Notes: generated by a model not told the origin, from the letters alone. 64,000 nt of DNA from Streptomyces sp. NBC_01460 (GCF_036227405.1 NZ_CP109473.1:5580001-5644000), one strand, 5' to 3'. Positions 42,983 to 52,746 are shown, counted from the first letter of the stretch. Made by a program: numbers and translations.

Positions 42983-45853
42983 GTGCAGAAGAAGCGGCCT
43001 CGGAGCAAGGACAGCACGCGCGAGGAGTCCGGGGCGATGCCTCAGGCAGCGGGTGCCGCCAAGCGGACCGTGCGGGTACGCAGCCGGCTCGTCGCCGGCG
43101 TCGCCGTCGTGGGGATCACCGTCATCGCGGCGGGCGCCCCGGCGGCCCTCGGCGCATCCTCCGATCTCAACGAGTCCCAGCGGCTGGTCACGCTCGCCGA
43201 GCTGAACCAGCAGGCGATCACCCTCGCGCACTCCCTCGCGGACGAGCGCGACGAGGTCACCGCCCACATCGCGGGCGGCCGTGAGGAGAAGGACGCCGAG
43301 GACGGCACCACGGGCCCCGCGGCCCGCGTCGACCAGCAGGCCGACGAGATCCGGGAGGCCGCCCCCGCGGCGCTGCGCCGGGACCTCGCCGAGATCCCCT
43401 CGCTCCGCCGGACCGCCCTCACCGGCAAGGGCTCGGCGACGGAGGCCTACCAGGCCTACTCCGAGGTCATCGCGAAGCTCCACGACCTCGCCGACGACCT
43501 CGCCGAGAAGACCCCGCCGCGGGCCGCCGACGCCACCCGCGCGCCGCTCGCGCTGGGCAGCGCGGTGGAACAGGCCTCCGCCACCAGGGGGCTGCTCCTG
43601 GCCGCGCTCGCCGTGCCCGGCACCGAGCCGCAGCAGCAGATCGACCCGTTCACCGGCCTGCCCGTCCGGAGCCAGGACACGGGCAGCGACGAGGACGACC
43701 GCGACCGCGACGAGCTGAGCGCCGCCGCCCAGCAGGCCCGGGTGCGCGAGCTCGCCTCCCTCGCCGATTTCGACCAGTCCGCCGGGCCCTCCGCCCGGGA
43801 CAGGCTCGCCTCCACGGTCACCGGCCCCGAGGTCACCCGGGCGGAGAAGTACCTCACCCGGTTCACCGACCGTCCCGAGCTGTCCGAGGAGGACCGGGCG
43901 GCCGACCCCGAGAAGGTCGAGGCCGCGCTCTCCGCGCGGATCGACCGCATGCGCTCGGTCGAGTCCGCCCTGGGCACCGCGCAGGTCAAGCGCCTGGAGG
44001 GGCTGCGCGACGACGACGTCACCGCGCTGGAGCTCCGCCTCGCCCTGCTCGGCGGCTGTCTGCTGATCGCCGTCGGTGTCTCCACGGCCGTCGCCCGCAC
44101 GCTCACCCAGCCGCTCGCCGTCCTGCGGATCGGTGCCGGCCGGATCGCCGCCGAACCCGAGACCGCCGAACCGGTCCGCTACACCGGACGCAACGACGAG
44201 TTCGCGCAGGTCGTACGGTCCATCAACGCCCTGCACGGCAAGCTCCACGGACTGCACCACGACGTCACCGGCCGACTCGAGAGCATGCAGACGGAGCGCG
44301 GCGAACTGATCGCGGGCCGCGAGGCACTCACGCTCCAGCGGGCCGAACTTCAGGTCAAGGTGGCGGAACTCGCCAAGCAGCTCGAACGGCTGCGGAACAC
44401 GGTCCACCACACCTTCGTCAACCTGTCGCTGCGGACCCTCGGCCTGGTCGAGCGGCAGCTCGGCGTCATCGAGGGCCTGGAGGAGCGCGAGCAGGACCCC
44501 GAGCGCCTCGCGACCCTCTTCAAGCTGGACCACATGGCCACCGTCATGCGGCGCCACAGCGAGAACATGCTGGTCCTCGCCGGCGCCGATCACAACCAGG
44601 GCCACGCGGGGCCGATCCCGCTCGTCGACGTCCTGCGCGCGGCGGTCAGCGAGATCGAGCGGTACGAGCGGGTGACCATCCAGTCCCTGCCGCCGCACGC
44701 CCAGGTCGCGGGCTTCGCCGCCGACGACCTGAGCCACCTCGTCGCCGAACTCCTGGAGAACGCGACGTCCTTCTCCCCGCCCGACTCCCATGTCGAGCTC
44801 TCCGGATGGCTGCTGGAGACCGGTGAGGTGATGCTCTCCGTGCAGGACGAGGGCATCGGCATGTCGGCGGTCCGGATGGGCGAACTCAATGCCAGGCTTG
44901 CCGACCCGGCGTCCTTCGAGGCGGGCGAACAAGCCGCGGACGGGGCCGGGCTGGGTCTTCAGGTGACCTCGCTGCTGGCCTCCCGCCACGGCGTACGGGT
45001 GCAGTTGCGCGAACAGAAGGGGAGCGGGGTGACCGCGGTCGTCGTCCTTCCGCAGGCGCTGCTGCCCAAGGCGCCGCCCGCGGCGTCCCCGCCGCCCGTC
45101 ACGCGGCCGGGGGACGCGCCGACCCTGAACCTCCCGGGCTCGGTGGCCGAGGCCAACTCCAACGCTCTGCCGACCCGTTCGGCCCTTCCCGCCGGTGACC
45201 CGCTGATCGAGGCTGCCGAGCGCACCCTGCAGGCGACGGGCACGGAGCCCGCGGCGCCCCAGCCGGTGGAGCCGGCGCCCGCCGAGGCCGGGGCGCACGA
45301 GGAGCCCGCGCCCGACGAGCGGCCCGTACCCGACGCGGAGCCCGCGGCCCAGCCGGAGCCCGCCGCCCCCGCCGCCCGCGAGGAGTCCGACGCCGAGACC
45401 ACCATGCAGGTCCGGCTCCCCGCGCAGAAGGACGCGCCGAGCCCGTACGCCATCGGGCCCGACCGCCACGAGCGCGCCGCCGACACCAGCCCCGCGACGG
45501 CTCCCGTTCCCGCTCCGGCCGCCGACGCCGTCCCGGGCCCCCGGCAGCCGCTGACCGGACTCGGCGAGGAGGTGCCCGACCCGGCGCCCTCGCCCGAGCG
45601 CCTCACCGACAAGGGACTACCCAAGCGCACCCCGAAGATCTCCGCGCCTCCGTCGGCCCCGGTCACCGAGCGGAAGGGCAGCCTGGACAAGGAGGCCCTG
45701 CGCCGTCGGCTCGGCGGCTTCCACCAGGGTGCGAAGGACGGCCGCCGCGATGTCGAGGCGGAGATCGCCGACAGCGGCCCACAGACCGACCACGACCGTA
45801 CCGACGGTCGAATCGATGAGACGGGGGACACAGTCGAGGAGGCACGCAGTTGA
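42983..45853 (+). CDS. cvnA: Conservon sensor kinase-like protein CvnA
   Basis: A 956-residue membrane protein. A membrane span at about residues 18-40 is followed by a long outside helical nitrate/nitrite-sensor-type domain, a second span (LALLGGCLLIAVGVSTAVA, near 350), HAMP, and a histidine-kinase ATPase with LVAELLENATSFSPP and AGLGLQVTSLLASRHG; a typical phospho-His box is not evident. The last ~230 residues are Pro/Ala/Glu-rich. In conservons CvnA acts with CvnB-D like a eukaryotic G-protein-coupled receptor complex. GTG 42983 gives the usual MQKKRPRS start; a TTG four codons earlier is possible. The next gene overlaps by four bases. Confidence 0.9.
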   Translation: MQKKRPRSKDSTREESGAMPQAAGAAKRTVRVRSRLVAGVAVVGITVIAAGAPAALGASSDLNESQRLVTLAELNQQAITLAHSLADERDEVTAHIAGGREEKDAEDGTTGPAARVDQQADEIREAAPAALRRDLAEIPSLRRTALTGKGSATEAYQAYSEVIAKLHDLADDLAEKTPPRAADATRAPLALGSAVEQASATRGLLLAALAVPGTEPQQQIDPFTGLPVRSQDTGSDEDDRDRDELSAAAQQARVRELASLADFDQSAGPSARDRLASTVTGPEVTRAEKYLTRFTDRPELSEEDRAADPEKVEAALSARIDRMRSVESALGTAQVKRLEGLRDDDVTALELRLALLGGCLLIAVGVSTAVARTLTQPLAVLRIGAGRIAAEPETAEPVRYTGRNDEFAQVVRSINALHGKLHGLHHDVTGRLESMQTERGELIAGREALTLQRAELQVKVAELAKQLERLRNTVHHTFVNLSLRTLGLVERQLGVIEGLEEREQDPERLATLFKLDHMATVMRRHSENMLVLAGADHNQGHAGPIPLVDVLRAAVSEIERYERVTIQSLPPHAQVAGFAADDLSHLVAELLENATSFSPPDSHVELSGWLLETGEVMLSVQDEGIGMSAVRMGELNARLADPASFEAGEQAADGAGLGLQVTSLLASRHGVRVQLREQKGSGVTAVVVLPQALLPKAPPAASPPPVTRPGDAPTLNLPGSVAEANSNALPTRSALPAGDPLIEAAERTLQATGTEPAAPQPVEPAPAEAGAHEEPAPDERPVPDAEPAAQPEPAAPAAREESDAETTMQVRLPAQKDAPSPYAIGPDRHERAADTSPATAPVPAPAADAVPGPRQPLTGLGEEVPDPAPSPERLTDKGLPKRTPKISAPPSAPVTERKGSLDKEALRRRLGGFHQGAKDGRRDVEAEIADSGPQTDHDRTDGRIDETGDTVEEARS

Positions 45854-46329
45854 CTGCGCCCAGCACATTCGGGCTGAGCACCGAGGCCCGGAACCTTCAC
45901 TGGTTGCTGAGCAATCTCGTGGAGGAGGTGCCAGGGGTCCACTCGGTCACCGTCGTCTCGTCCGACGGACTGATGCTGCTCTCCTCGGACCCCGGTCTCG
46001 CGACGGCCAGGACGGCAGGACGGCAGACGGGCCCCAGGGGCTCCAGCGCCGATCTCGCCACCATCGTCTCCGGCATCGGGTCCCTCACGATCGGCGCCGC
46101 CAAGCTGATGGACGGCGGCGGCGTCAAGCAGACGATGGTCGCGATGGACGAGGGCAGCGTCTTCGTCATGTCGATCAGTGACGGCTCCCTGCTCGGTGTG
46201 CACGCCACCGCCGACTGCGACATGAGCGTCATCGCCTACCACATGGCGCTCTTCGTCGGCCGTGCCGGACACGTACTCACCCCCGAACTCCGCAGTGAGC
46301 TGCGCAAATCGATGGAGAGCACCCAGTGA
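45850..46329 (+). CDS. cvnB: Conservon roadblock/LC7 protein CvnB
   Basis: A 159-residue roadblock/LC7 protein: NLHWLLSNLVEEVPGVHSVTVVSSDGLMLL, then KQTMVAMDEGSVFVMSISDGSLLGV. It probably acts as GTPase-regulating partner in the conservon. The TTG start lies in TTGA, overlapping the cvnA stop, with GAGGAGG upstream. The GTG of cvnC overlaps its end. Confidence 0.95.
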   Translation: MTAPSTFGLSTEARNLHWLLSNLVEEVPGVHSVTVVSSDGLMLLSSDPGLATARTAGRQTGPRGSSADLATIVSGIGSLTIGAAKLMDGGGVKQTMVAMDEGSVFVMSISDGSLLGVHATADCDMSVIAYHMALFVGRAGHVLTPELRSELRKSMESTQ

Positions 46330-46739
46330 CGTCAGCTGCTGAACCCGTACGAAAACTCCCCGTCCGGGGTGCCGACCGGAAGGCCGCGCGGGTCCGTCCG
46401 TACTCCCTCACCGGCGGCCGCACCCGCTTCGGGCACGTCCTGCTCGTCGAGACCTTCGTCGCCGCGCTGGACGCTCCCGAGGAGCGCCGTGAGCTCACGA
46501 ACGGCAACCTCGCCTCGCGCGTCATGCCGGAGCTGCACGCCATCGTCGAACTCTGCCGCCGTATGCGTACGGTCGCCGAGATCTCCGCCCTGTTGAAGAT
46601 GCCGCTCGGCGTGGTCCGGGTGCTGCTCAGCGACTTGGCCGACCAGGGAAAGATCCGCGTGTACGGAACCGGTCACGGCACCGGCCAGCCCGACCGCGCA
46701 CTGCTCGAAAGGGTGCTCAATGGACTCCGCCGTCTCTGA
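46326..46739 (+). CDS. cvnC: Conservon DUF742 protein CvnC
   Basis: A 137-residue DUF742 protein: VRPYSLTGGRTRF, ELHAIVELCRRMRTVAEISALLKMPLGVVRVLLSDLADQGKI in outline, a winged-helix-like middle. It is a peripheral membrane partner in conservons. GTG 46326 overlaps cvnB (GTGA) and the C-terminus overlaps cvnD by 20 bases. Confidence 0.95.
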   Translation: MTSAAEPVRKLPVRGADRKAARVRPYSLTGGRTRFGHVLLVETFVAALDAPEERRELTNGNLASRVMPELHAIVELCRRMRTVAEISALLKMPLGVVRVLLSDLADQGKIRVYGTGHGTGQPDRALLERVLNGLRRL

Positions 46740-47370
46740 GGCGCCGCTCTTCACTCCGCGTCAGCGGGGGCCGCAGGACGGGCCCGGTGAGTCGGTCCAG
46801 GCCTGGCAGCTCGACCACACGCGCGCACCGATCGCGACCAAGATCGTGGTCGCGGGCGGGTTCGGCGTGGGCAAGACGACGTTCGTCGGCTCGGTCTCCG
46901 AGATAACCCCGCTCCAGACCGAAGCGCTGATGACGCAGGCCAGCGAGGAGACCGACGACCTCACGGCCACCCCCGACAAGGTCACCACGACCGTCGCGAT
47001 GGACTTCGGCCGCCTGACGCTCGACGACGACCTCGTCCTGTACGTCTTCGGCACCCCTGGTCAGCAGCGCTTCTGGTTCATGTGGGACGACCTCGTGCGC
47101 GGCGCGATCGGCGCGGTCGTCCTGGCCGACACGCGGCGGCTCGCCGACTGCTTCGCGGCGCTCGACTACTTCGAGAGCTGCGGCCTTCCCTACATCGTCG
47201 CGGTCAACCACTTCGAGGGGACGACCGGTTACGGCGAGGAGGACGTCAGGGAGGCCCTGACCGTGCCCCCGCACGTGCCTGTTGTGATCATGGATGCGCG
47301 TAACAGGATCACGGTCGTCGAGTCGCTGCTCGCCCTGGTGGGCCACGCACTCGACATCGCCCCCGAGTAA
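46720..47370 (+). CDS. cvnD: Conservon small GTPase CvnD
   Basis: A 216-residue ATP/GTP-binding protein. G1 loop GGFGVGKTT at about 43-51, a G3-like FGTPGQQRFWFMWDD, and a late AVNHF where classic GTPases have NKxD. It is the G-protein of the conservon. ATG 46720 lies inside cvnC. A flavoprotein gene follows after 36 bp and may be part of the operon. Confidence 0.95.
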   Translation: MDSAVSEAPLFTPRQRGPQDGPGESVQAWQLDHTRAPIATKIVVAGGFGVGKTTFVGSVSEITPLQTEALMTQASEETDDLTATPDKVTTTVAMDFGRLTLDDDLVLYVFGTPGQQRFWFMWDDLVRGAIGAVVLADTRRLADCFAALDYFESCGLPYIVAVNHFEGTTGYGEEDVREALTVPPHVPVVIMDARNRITVVESLLALVGHALDIAPE

Positions 47371-47406
47371 GACGGACGCGCCCAGCACACGTAACGGAGA
47401 ACCGCG

Positions 47407-48648
47407 ATGCGGAAGATACTCATAGTCGGAGCCGGCCAGTCCGGTCTCCAACTGGCCCTCGGACTGCAGTCCAGCGGGTACGAAGTCACCCTGATGTCCA
47501 ACCGCACCGCGGACGAGATCCGGTCCGGCCGGGTCATGTCGACGCAGTGCATGTTCCACACGGCCCTCCAGCACGAGCGCGACCTGCAGCTCAACTTCTG
47601 GGAGTCGCAGGCCCCGCGGATCGAGGGCGTCGGCGTCTCGGTCGCCGGCCCCGACTCCTCGCGGGTCATCGACTGGGTCGGCAAGCTCGACGGCTACGCG
47701 CAGTCCGTCGACCAGCGCGTGAAGATGGCCGGCTGGATGGAGACCTTCGCCCAGCGCGGCGGGCAGCTCGTCATCCACGGTGCCGCCGTCTCCGACCTGG
47801 ACTACTTCTCCCGTACCTACGACCTGGTGATGGTCTCGGCCGGCAAGGGCGAGCTCGTCTCCATGTTCGGCCGGGACGCCTCCCGCTCGCCGTTCGACGC
47901 CCCGCAGCGCGCGCTGGCCGTCGCCTACGTCCACGGCCTGGGTCCCCGTCCGGAGCACCCCGAGTTCGACGCGGTGCGCTGCAACCTGGTCCCGGGGGTC
48001 GGTGAGCTCTTCATCATGCCGACCCTGACGACGTCGGGCCGCGCGGACATCCTGTTCTGGGAGGGCATCCCCGGCGGTCCGCTCGACGCCTTCCAGGGCA
48101 TCAAGGACCCCTCGGAGCACCTGGCCAAGACGCTGGAGCTCATGGAGACGTACACGCCGTGGGAGTACGCGCGCGCCACCAAGGTCGAGCTGACCGACGC
48201 CAACGCCACGCTGGCGGGCCGTTACGCCCCGACCGTCCGCAAGCCCGTCGGCCGGCTGCCCGGCGGGGGTCTGGTCCTCGGCGTCGGGGACGTGGTCGTC
48301 GCCAACGACCCGATCACCGGTCAGGGTTCCAACACCGCGTCCAAGTGCGCGCACTCCTACCTGCACTCGATCCTCGAGCACGGCGACCGGCCGTTCGACG
48401 AGGAGTGGATGGAGGCCACCTTCGAGCGTCACTGGGAGAACACCCAGCACGTCGTGAAGTGGACGAACGCGATGCTCGGCCCGCCGCCGGAGCACGTGCT
48501 GAACCTGATCGGCGCCTCCGGCCAGCTCCAGCCGGCCGCCGACCGCTTCGCCAACGGGTTCAACGACCCGGCGGACTTCGACAACTTCTTCTTCGAGCCG
48601 GAGAAGACGAACGCGTACCTGGGCTCGCTCACCGGCGCCCAGGGCTGA
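47407..48648 (+). CDS. Styrene/indole monooxygenase-like flavoprotein
   Basis: A 413-residue FAD-dependent protein of the StyA group: dinucleotide motif ILIVGAGQSGLQLALGLQ at residues 4-21, middle DLVMVSAGKGELVSMF, and late VLGVGDVVVANDPITGQGSNTASKCA, the FAD ribose-binding site. Two-component StyA-type enzymes need a separate flavin reductase, which is not encoded here. GGAGAACCGCG precedes the ATG. It follows cvnD by 36 bp and is therefore likely part of the conservon operon, maybe its effector; such enzymes occur next to other conservons. Confidence 0.85.
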   Translation: MRKILIVGAGQSGLQLALGLQSSGYEVTLMSNRTADEIRSGRVMSTQCMFHTALQHERDLQLNFWESQAPRIEGVGVSVAGPDSSRVIDWVGKLDGYAQSVDQRVKMAGWMETFAQRGGQLVIHGAAVSDLDYFSRTYDLVMVSAGKGELVSMFGRDASRSPFDAPQRALAVAYVHGLGPRPEHPEFDAVRCNLVPGVGELFIMPTLTTSGRADILFWEGIPGGPLDAFQGIKDPSEHLAKTLELMETYTPWEYARATKVELTDANATLAGRYAPTVRKPVGRLPGGGLVLGVGDVVVANDPITGQGSNTASKCAHSYLHSILEHGDRPFDEEWMEATFERHWENTQHVVKWTNAMLGPPPEHVLNLIGASGQLQPAADRFANGFNDPADFDNFFFEPEKTNAYLGSLTGAQG

Positions 48649-48671
48649 CACCCGCGCACCGGCGCACCCGG

Positions 48672-48726
48672 GAACCGGGCCGTCACATCCGTCAGGCAGG
48701 CAGCGACGGACGTGGCGGCCCGGTTC
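48672..48726. terminator. Long stem-loop terminator
   Basis: 48672-48693 pairs with 48705-48726 over 22 positions (20 Watson-Crick, two G-U in RNA) with an 11-nt loop, between the convergent flavoprotein and NlpC/P60 genes. Confidence 0.85.
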
Positions 48727-49890
48727 TCATGCGTCCGGGGCGTCGTACCCGGTGTCCGATCCGGAGGTGGCGTCCGCGGGGAGCTCCGGCAGGGTGTACG
48801 TGCTCAGCGGCTCGCCGTCCGGATCCGGGCGTACGGCGCCCAGCAGGGGGTTGGAGGCCAGGGGCGACACCTTCACCGAGGCTCCGGGCCTGGGGGCCTG
48901 GACGACGAGGCCGTTGCCGATGTACAGCGCCACATGCGTCGCCTCCGGGAAGTAGACCACCAGGTCGCCGGGGCGCAGCGAGCCGACCGGAACCCTCGGC
49001 AGCTGCCGCCACTGTTCCTGCGAGGTCCGAGGGATCGTCCGCCCCGCGTCCGACCAGGCCTGCGAGGTGAGCCCGGAGCAGTCGAAGGACTCCGGCCCCT
49101 CGGCGCCCCAGACGTACGGCTTGCCGATCTGCTCGACCGCGAACCGCACGGCCTCGCCGCCCTCCTCGGTCGGCGGCCGGACCGAGCTGAGCGCTCCGGA
49201 TGCGGTCAGCGCGTCCTGGGCCTCGCCGACGGTCTTCTTCTCCAGTGCCGAGACGGCCGCCAGCTGATCCGCCGAGAGCGAGGCGAGCATCGCCTCGATG
49301 CCCTTCAGCCGCGTCTCCACGGTGTCGCGCTGCTTCTTCCGCTGCGCGGCCAGCGCCCGCTGCCGGTCCTGTGCGGTCCGGGACCTGGCCGACAGCTCCT
49401 CGGCGTGTTTCTCCGCGCCGGTCAGCCGGTCCACCGCGGCCGACCGGCCGGCCTGGGCGCGCTCGATGACGTGGCTCTGCTCCAGGGCCCGAGCCGGGTC
49501 CTCGGCGAGCAGCAGGCGCAGATAGACGGAGAAGTCGGTGCGCCCCTGGTACTGGTCCCGCGCCAGGCGCCCGGCGTCACGACGGCCCGAGTCCAGTGCC
49601 GTCCGGGCCCGGGCGAGCTCGGCGCGCAGCTTCCCGGCCGCGGCCGTCCGCTTCTTCAGCTCCTTCTCGGTGCCCTTGTACAGCTCGCCGGCCTCCTCGG
49701 CCTTCCGGTACAGGGTCTGCAACTGCGTCAGCAGTCCCGCCACGCTCTGCTGCGGGGCTCCGGCGGCCGGGGCGGGGTCCGGGCCGCCGGCCGGGACCGG
49801 CCCCGGGGCCGGTCCGGCGAAGGCGGGCGAGGCGGCGACGACCGCGGCCAGCGCCGCGGTGCAGAGGGTACGTGCGAGTCTTCCTGACAC
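48727..49890 (-). CDS. Secreted NlpC/P60 peptidoglycan hydrolase
   Basis: A 387-residue exported protein: signal peptide (residues 1-25, cleaved after AFA), proline-rich spacer, coiled coil at about 50-215 as in the RipA/PcsB type, and an NlpC/P60 domain with Cys271 (FDCSGLT), His319 (ATHVALYIG) and Gln331 as third residue. It would cut peptide stems of the wall. GTG 49890 has GGAGG seven bases ahead. A perfect 12-bp palindrome CCGATTAATCGG (49919-49930) lies in its promoter region. The coiled coil may serve to inhibit until activated. Confidence 0.92.
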   Translation of the reverse strand: MSGRLARTLCTAALAAVVAASPAFAGPAPGPVPAGGPDPAPAAGAPQQSVAGLLTQLQTLYRKAEEAGELYKGTEKELKKRTAAAGKLRAELARARTALDSGRRDAGRLARDQYQGRTDFSVYLRLLLAEDPARALEQSHVIERAQAGRSAAVDRLTGAEKHAEELSARSRTAQDRQRALAAQRKKQRDTVETRLKGIEAMLASLSADQLAAVSALEKKTVGEAQDALTASGALSSVRPPTEEGGEAVRFAVEQIGKPYVWGAEGPESFDCSGLTSQAWSDAGRTIPRTSQEQWRQLPRVPVGSLRPGDLVVYFPEATHVALYIGNGLVVQAPRPGASVKVSPLASNPLLGAVRPDPDGEPLSTYTLPELPADATSGSDTGYDAPDA

Positions 49891-50041
49891 GACATCACCT
49901 CCGGTGACAAGGGCGATACCGATTAATCGGATTACCCCACGAACGGTCGGATCTTGACCATCCGGTCACTCGGCCGGAGGTGATGCAAGGACCGTCCCGC
50001 GCGCCGTCCGGGTCGTGCCCCGAACGGAGGACGCCCGGGTG

Positions 50042-52675
50042 TCACTCCACGGGGAAGGCGTAGAAGGCCCGTTCCCGCCGGACGACCGCGGTCCTCCCGG
50101 TGGCCAGCACCCGGTACCACCCGGTGACGGTGGCACCCTTCGGGTCCTGGACCCCGATGTCCTGGAACTTCCACAGCCGGCGTCCGTCCGCCGCGTCGAA
50201 GGCCGTCACCTGCGAGGCGTCCGCGGCGAGCAGGGTCTTCCCACCGCCACTGAGGGTCAGAGCGGGCGCGTAGGAGCCGGGCGGGACCTCGGTGGACCGT
50301 CGCCAGAGCAGCTTCCCGGTCGCACTCCCGACCGCGGCGACCTCTTGGTTCCGGTTCGTGGTGTGCAGCACCGCCCCCGCCGGAAGGGGGGTGCCGAAGA
50401 CGGACGACGCCGTGCCGTTGAGCGTCCAGACCGGCTTGCCGGTGCCCGTCTCGAACGCCTGCATGTCGTCGCCGACCCCGGCGTACAGCCGGCCCTGCTC
50501 GTCACCGGCCGCCGAGCCGGCCGGTGCGACCGCGCCGAACCGCCGGTCCCACAGCAGCTTTCCCGTGGCGCGGTCGAAGCACCGGAAGGACGCCTTGCCC
50601 TTGCCCGCCGCGACGTCGGCGGGGGTGAGCGTGCCGGCGTCCTGGCGTACGACGAAGTCGGTGTCCCTGACGGCGGTCAGACGGTGGACCGGGGTGCCGG
50701 GGGCCCGGCCGGCGGGGACGGCGGTGCGCCAGAGTTCCTTGCGCCGCACGAGGTCGTACGCGAAGAGGTAGGCCTTGACGACCTGCCTGTCCTTGCCGGG
50801 CTTCTTGCCCTTCTTCGGCTTCGGCGCCTTCTCGGTGACGGTGTGGGAGCCGGTGAACCAGAGGACGGAGCCGGACAGTCCGGTGAGGGTGGCCACCTTC
50901 ATGTTCGGTACGCCGGCGAACTGGTCGACGAAGCGCACCCGGTGGGCGACCTTCCCGTCCTTCGCCGACAGCCAGAGGAACTCCGTCGGGCTCGCCAGGA
51001 AGCAGAGGCCGTCACCGGCCGCGAGGACCGCCTGGGCGCCCGCCGCGTCGGCACGCTCCCAGATCTTCCGCCCGGTCCGCAGGTCGACGGCGGTCGCCCG
51101 CTCCTCGTCCGTCACCACCAGGAGCCTGTCCCGCCAGATGCCCGCGGTGAGCGGGACCGGCGAGGCGGCCGGGTGGGTGTAGATCCACCGGGGCGCCGGC
51201 GCCCGGCCCGGGACGGTGGGGCCGGGCCGGGGGGCCGGCTTGTCGTCGGCGGCGGTGGCGGGATCGTCCGGCCCGAGGGCGGCCACCGCGGTTCCGCCCA
51301 GGACCAGCCCGGCCGCGCCGGCGGCGACGGCGGTGAGCAGAGCCCGGCGGCTGGTGACCGGGGCGGCCCCGTCGCCGGGCGGTACGGCGGTGGGCGCGGC
51401 GGTGGGCAGGGGGAGCGGGGCGGGCGCGGGCACCCCCTGGGGTGCGGGGGCGGCCGGGTACGCGTACGGGTAGGGCTGTGCGGGTGCGGGTGCGGGTGCG
51501 GGTGCGAGGGCCGGTGCGGGGGTCGGGGGCGCCGATCCGGTCGCTTCCCGGGGGAGGGCGAGCTGGGTCGTCGCCCGGTCGGAGTGCGGTGCGCGTGCCC
51601 CGGTGCCCAGGAAGCGCGTCGTCCGGCTGTCCTCGCCGACGTCCCCGCTCCCCGGCGCCCCTGTGGCTGCCCCGCTGTCCGCCGGAACCGCGTCCCGGAC
51701 AGGATGCGGGGCAGGGTCCTGGGCCGGGTCCGGTACCGAGTCCTGCGCAGGATCCGGGGCCGCGTCCTGCGGCGGGTCCACCGGAGGCGTCAGGGCCCGG
51801 GCCCTGACCCCCTGGTCCGTCACCGCGGCCGACAGGGGCCCGGGGAGCCAGCCGCCCTTGGCGAGGCCCGCGGCGCCCTCCAGCGCCAGCTCCGCCGCCA
51901 CCGCTCCCGCACCGGGCCGGTCGTCCGGGTCCTTCGCGAGGCAGCCCGCGATCAGGGCGCGCAACTCGTCCGGAACGGAGCCCAGTTCGGCCGAACCGTG
52001 GGCGATGCGCTCGGCCGCCTCGTCGGCGGGGCCGTCGGCGAGCGGGGTCGTCCCGGTCGCCGCGTACGCCAGCAGCAGGCCCAGGACGAACAGGTCGGAC
52101 GCCGGGCCCACCTCCTGGCCCTCCACCTGCTCCGGGGTGAGATAGCCCAGCCGCACCGAGAGCTGCCCGCCCTCCCGTGACTCGGCGGAGGCCGCCGCTC
52201 CCAAGGGGCCGAACGCGGTGAGGCGGGGTCCGTCCTCGGCCAGCAGCACCGTCTCCGGTGCCAGCCCCTGGAGCACGGCCCCGGTGGCGTGCACGCGGGA
52301 GAGGGTCTCGGCCAGCCCGGCACCGATGATCCGTACGGCACGCTCGGGCAGGGGACCGGCGAGGCCGATCGCCTCGGCGAGCGTCACCGCGGGCACGTAG
52401 GCAGCGGCGGTCCACAGGGCGTCGTCCTCCGGCGAGGCGAGCGGCGGCTGCACCCAGCCGCCGGCCAGGCGCTCGGCGGTACGGGCCTCGGCCCGGAAAC
52501 GGCGCCGGAAGGCGGGTACGGAGGCGAGGGAGGGGCGTGCGGCGGTCACCACGGCGAGTTCGTCGCCGTCCGCGCCGCGGGCCAGGAAGTGCACCGAGCC
52601 CGCGCTCTCGCGGAAGCGCGCCAGCGCCGTGTACGGGCCGAAGCGGCGTGGATCGTCCTGACGCAGCGCCTCCAT
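50042..52675 (-). CDS. Pseudokinase with extracellular PQQ-repeat domain
   Basis: An 877-residue protein. Residues ~10-275 follow the Hanks-type kinase fold, but the catalytic residues are gone: VAVK reads LAVVTA, HRDLKPxN reads LQGLAPET, and DFG reads AFG. A Pro/Ala-rich linker (with PAPAPA repeats from GTGCGG repeats near 51480) leads to one membrane span (RRALLTAVAAGAAGLVLGG, near 440-465). The outside part is a PQQ-type beta propeller with blades such as TGRKIWERAD, TGKLLWDRRF, TGKPVWTLNG, DGRRLWKFQD. A scaffold or sensor, not an enzyme, is the likely role. It is probably monocistronic. Confidence 0.85.
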   Translation of the reverse strand: MEALRQDDPRRFGPYTALARFRESAGSVHFLARGADGDELAVVTAARPSLASVPAFRRRFRAEARTAERLAGGWVQPPLASPEDDALWTAAAYVPAVTLAEAIGLAGPLPERAVRIIGAGLAETLSRVHATGAVLQGLAPETVLLAEDGPRLTAFGPLGAAASAESREGGQLSVRLGYLTPEQVEGQEVGPASDLFVLGLLLAYAATGTTPLADGPADEAAERIAHGSAELGSVPDELRALIAGCLAKDPDDRPGAGAVAAELALEGAAGLAKGGWLPGPLSAAVTDQGVRARALTPPVDPPQDAAPDPAQDSVPDPAQDPAPHPVRDAVPADSGAATGAPGSGDVGEDSRTTRFLGTGARAPHSDRATTQLALPREATGSAPPTPAPALAPAPAPAPAQPYPYAYPAAPAPQGVPAPAPLPLPTAAPTAVPPGDGAAPVTSRRALLTAVAAGAAGLVLGGTAVAALGPDDPATAADDKPAPRPGPTVPGRAPAPRWIYTHPAASPVPLTAGIWRDRLLVVTDEERATAVDLRTGRKIWERADAAGAQAVLAAGDGLCFLASPTEFLWLSAKDGKVAHRVRFVDQFAGVPNMKVATLTGLSGSVLWFTGSHTVTEKAPKPKKGKKPGKDRQVVKAYLFAYDLVRRKELWRTAVPAGRAPGTPVHRLTAVRDTDFVVRQDAGTLTPADVAAGKGKASFRCFDRATGKLLWDRRFGAVAPAGSAAGDEQGRLYAGVGDDMQAFETGTGKPVWTLNGTASSVFGTPLPAGAVLHTTNRNQEVAAVGSATGKLLWRRSTEVPPGSYAPALTLSGGGKTLLAADASQVTAFDAADGRRLWKFQDIGVQDPKGATVTGWYRVLATGRTAVVRRERAFYAFPVE

Positions 52676-52746
52676 GGCGCACCCCCCTTGTCACCGTGCC
52701 CTCGGCACCTGACCGCCGATCCTACGGCCGCGCACGCGGATGCCGC

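Noticed and set aside
42965..45469. An 834-codon minus-strand frame antisense to cvnA
   Set aside because: Composition is typical of antisense reading and cvnA matches a known family throughout.
49891..50041. A cyclic-di-AMP riboswitch before the NlpC/P60 gene
   Set aside because: Such switches precede wall hydrolase genes in Streptomyces, but the ~150-bp leader shows none of the conserved core; only a 12-bp palindrome was found.
51478..51520. GTGCGG tandem repeats as a DNA element
   Set aside because: They encode the PAPAPA linker of the pseudokinase and need no other explanation.
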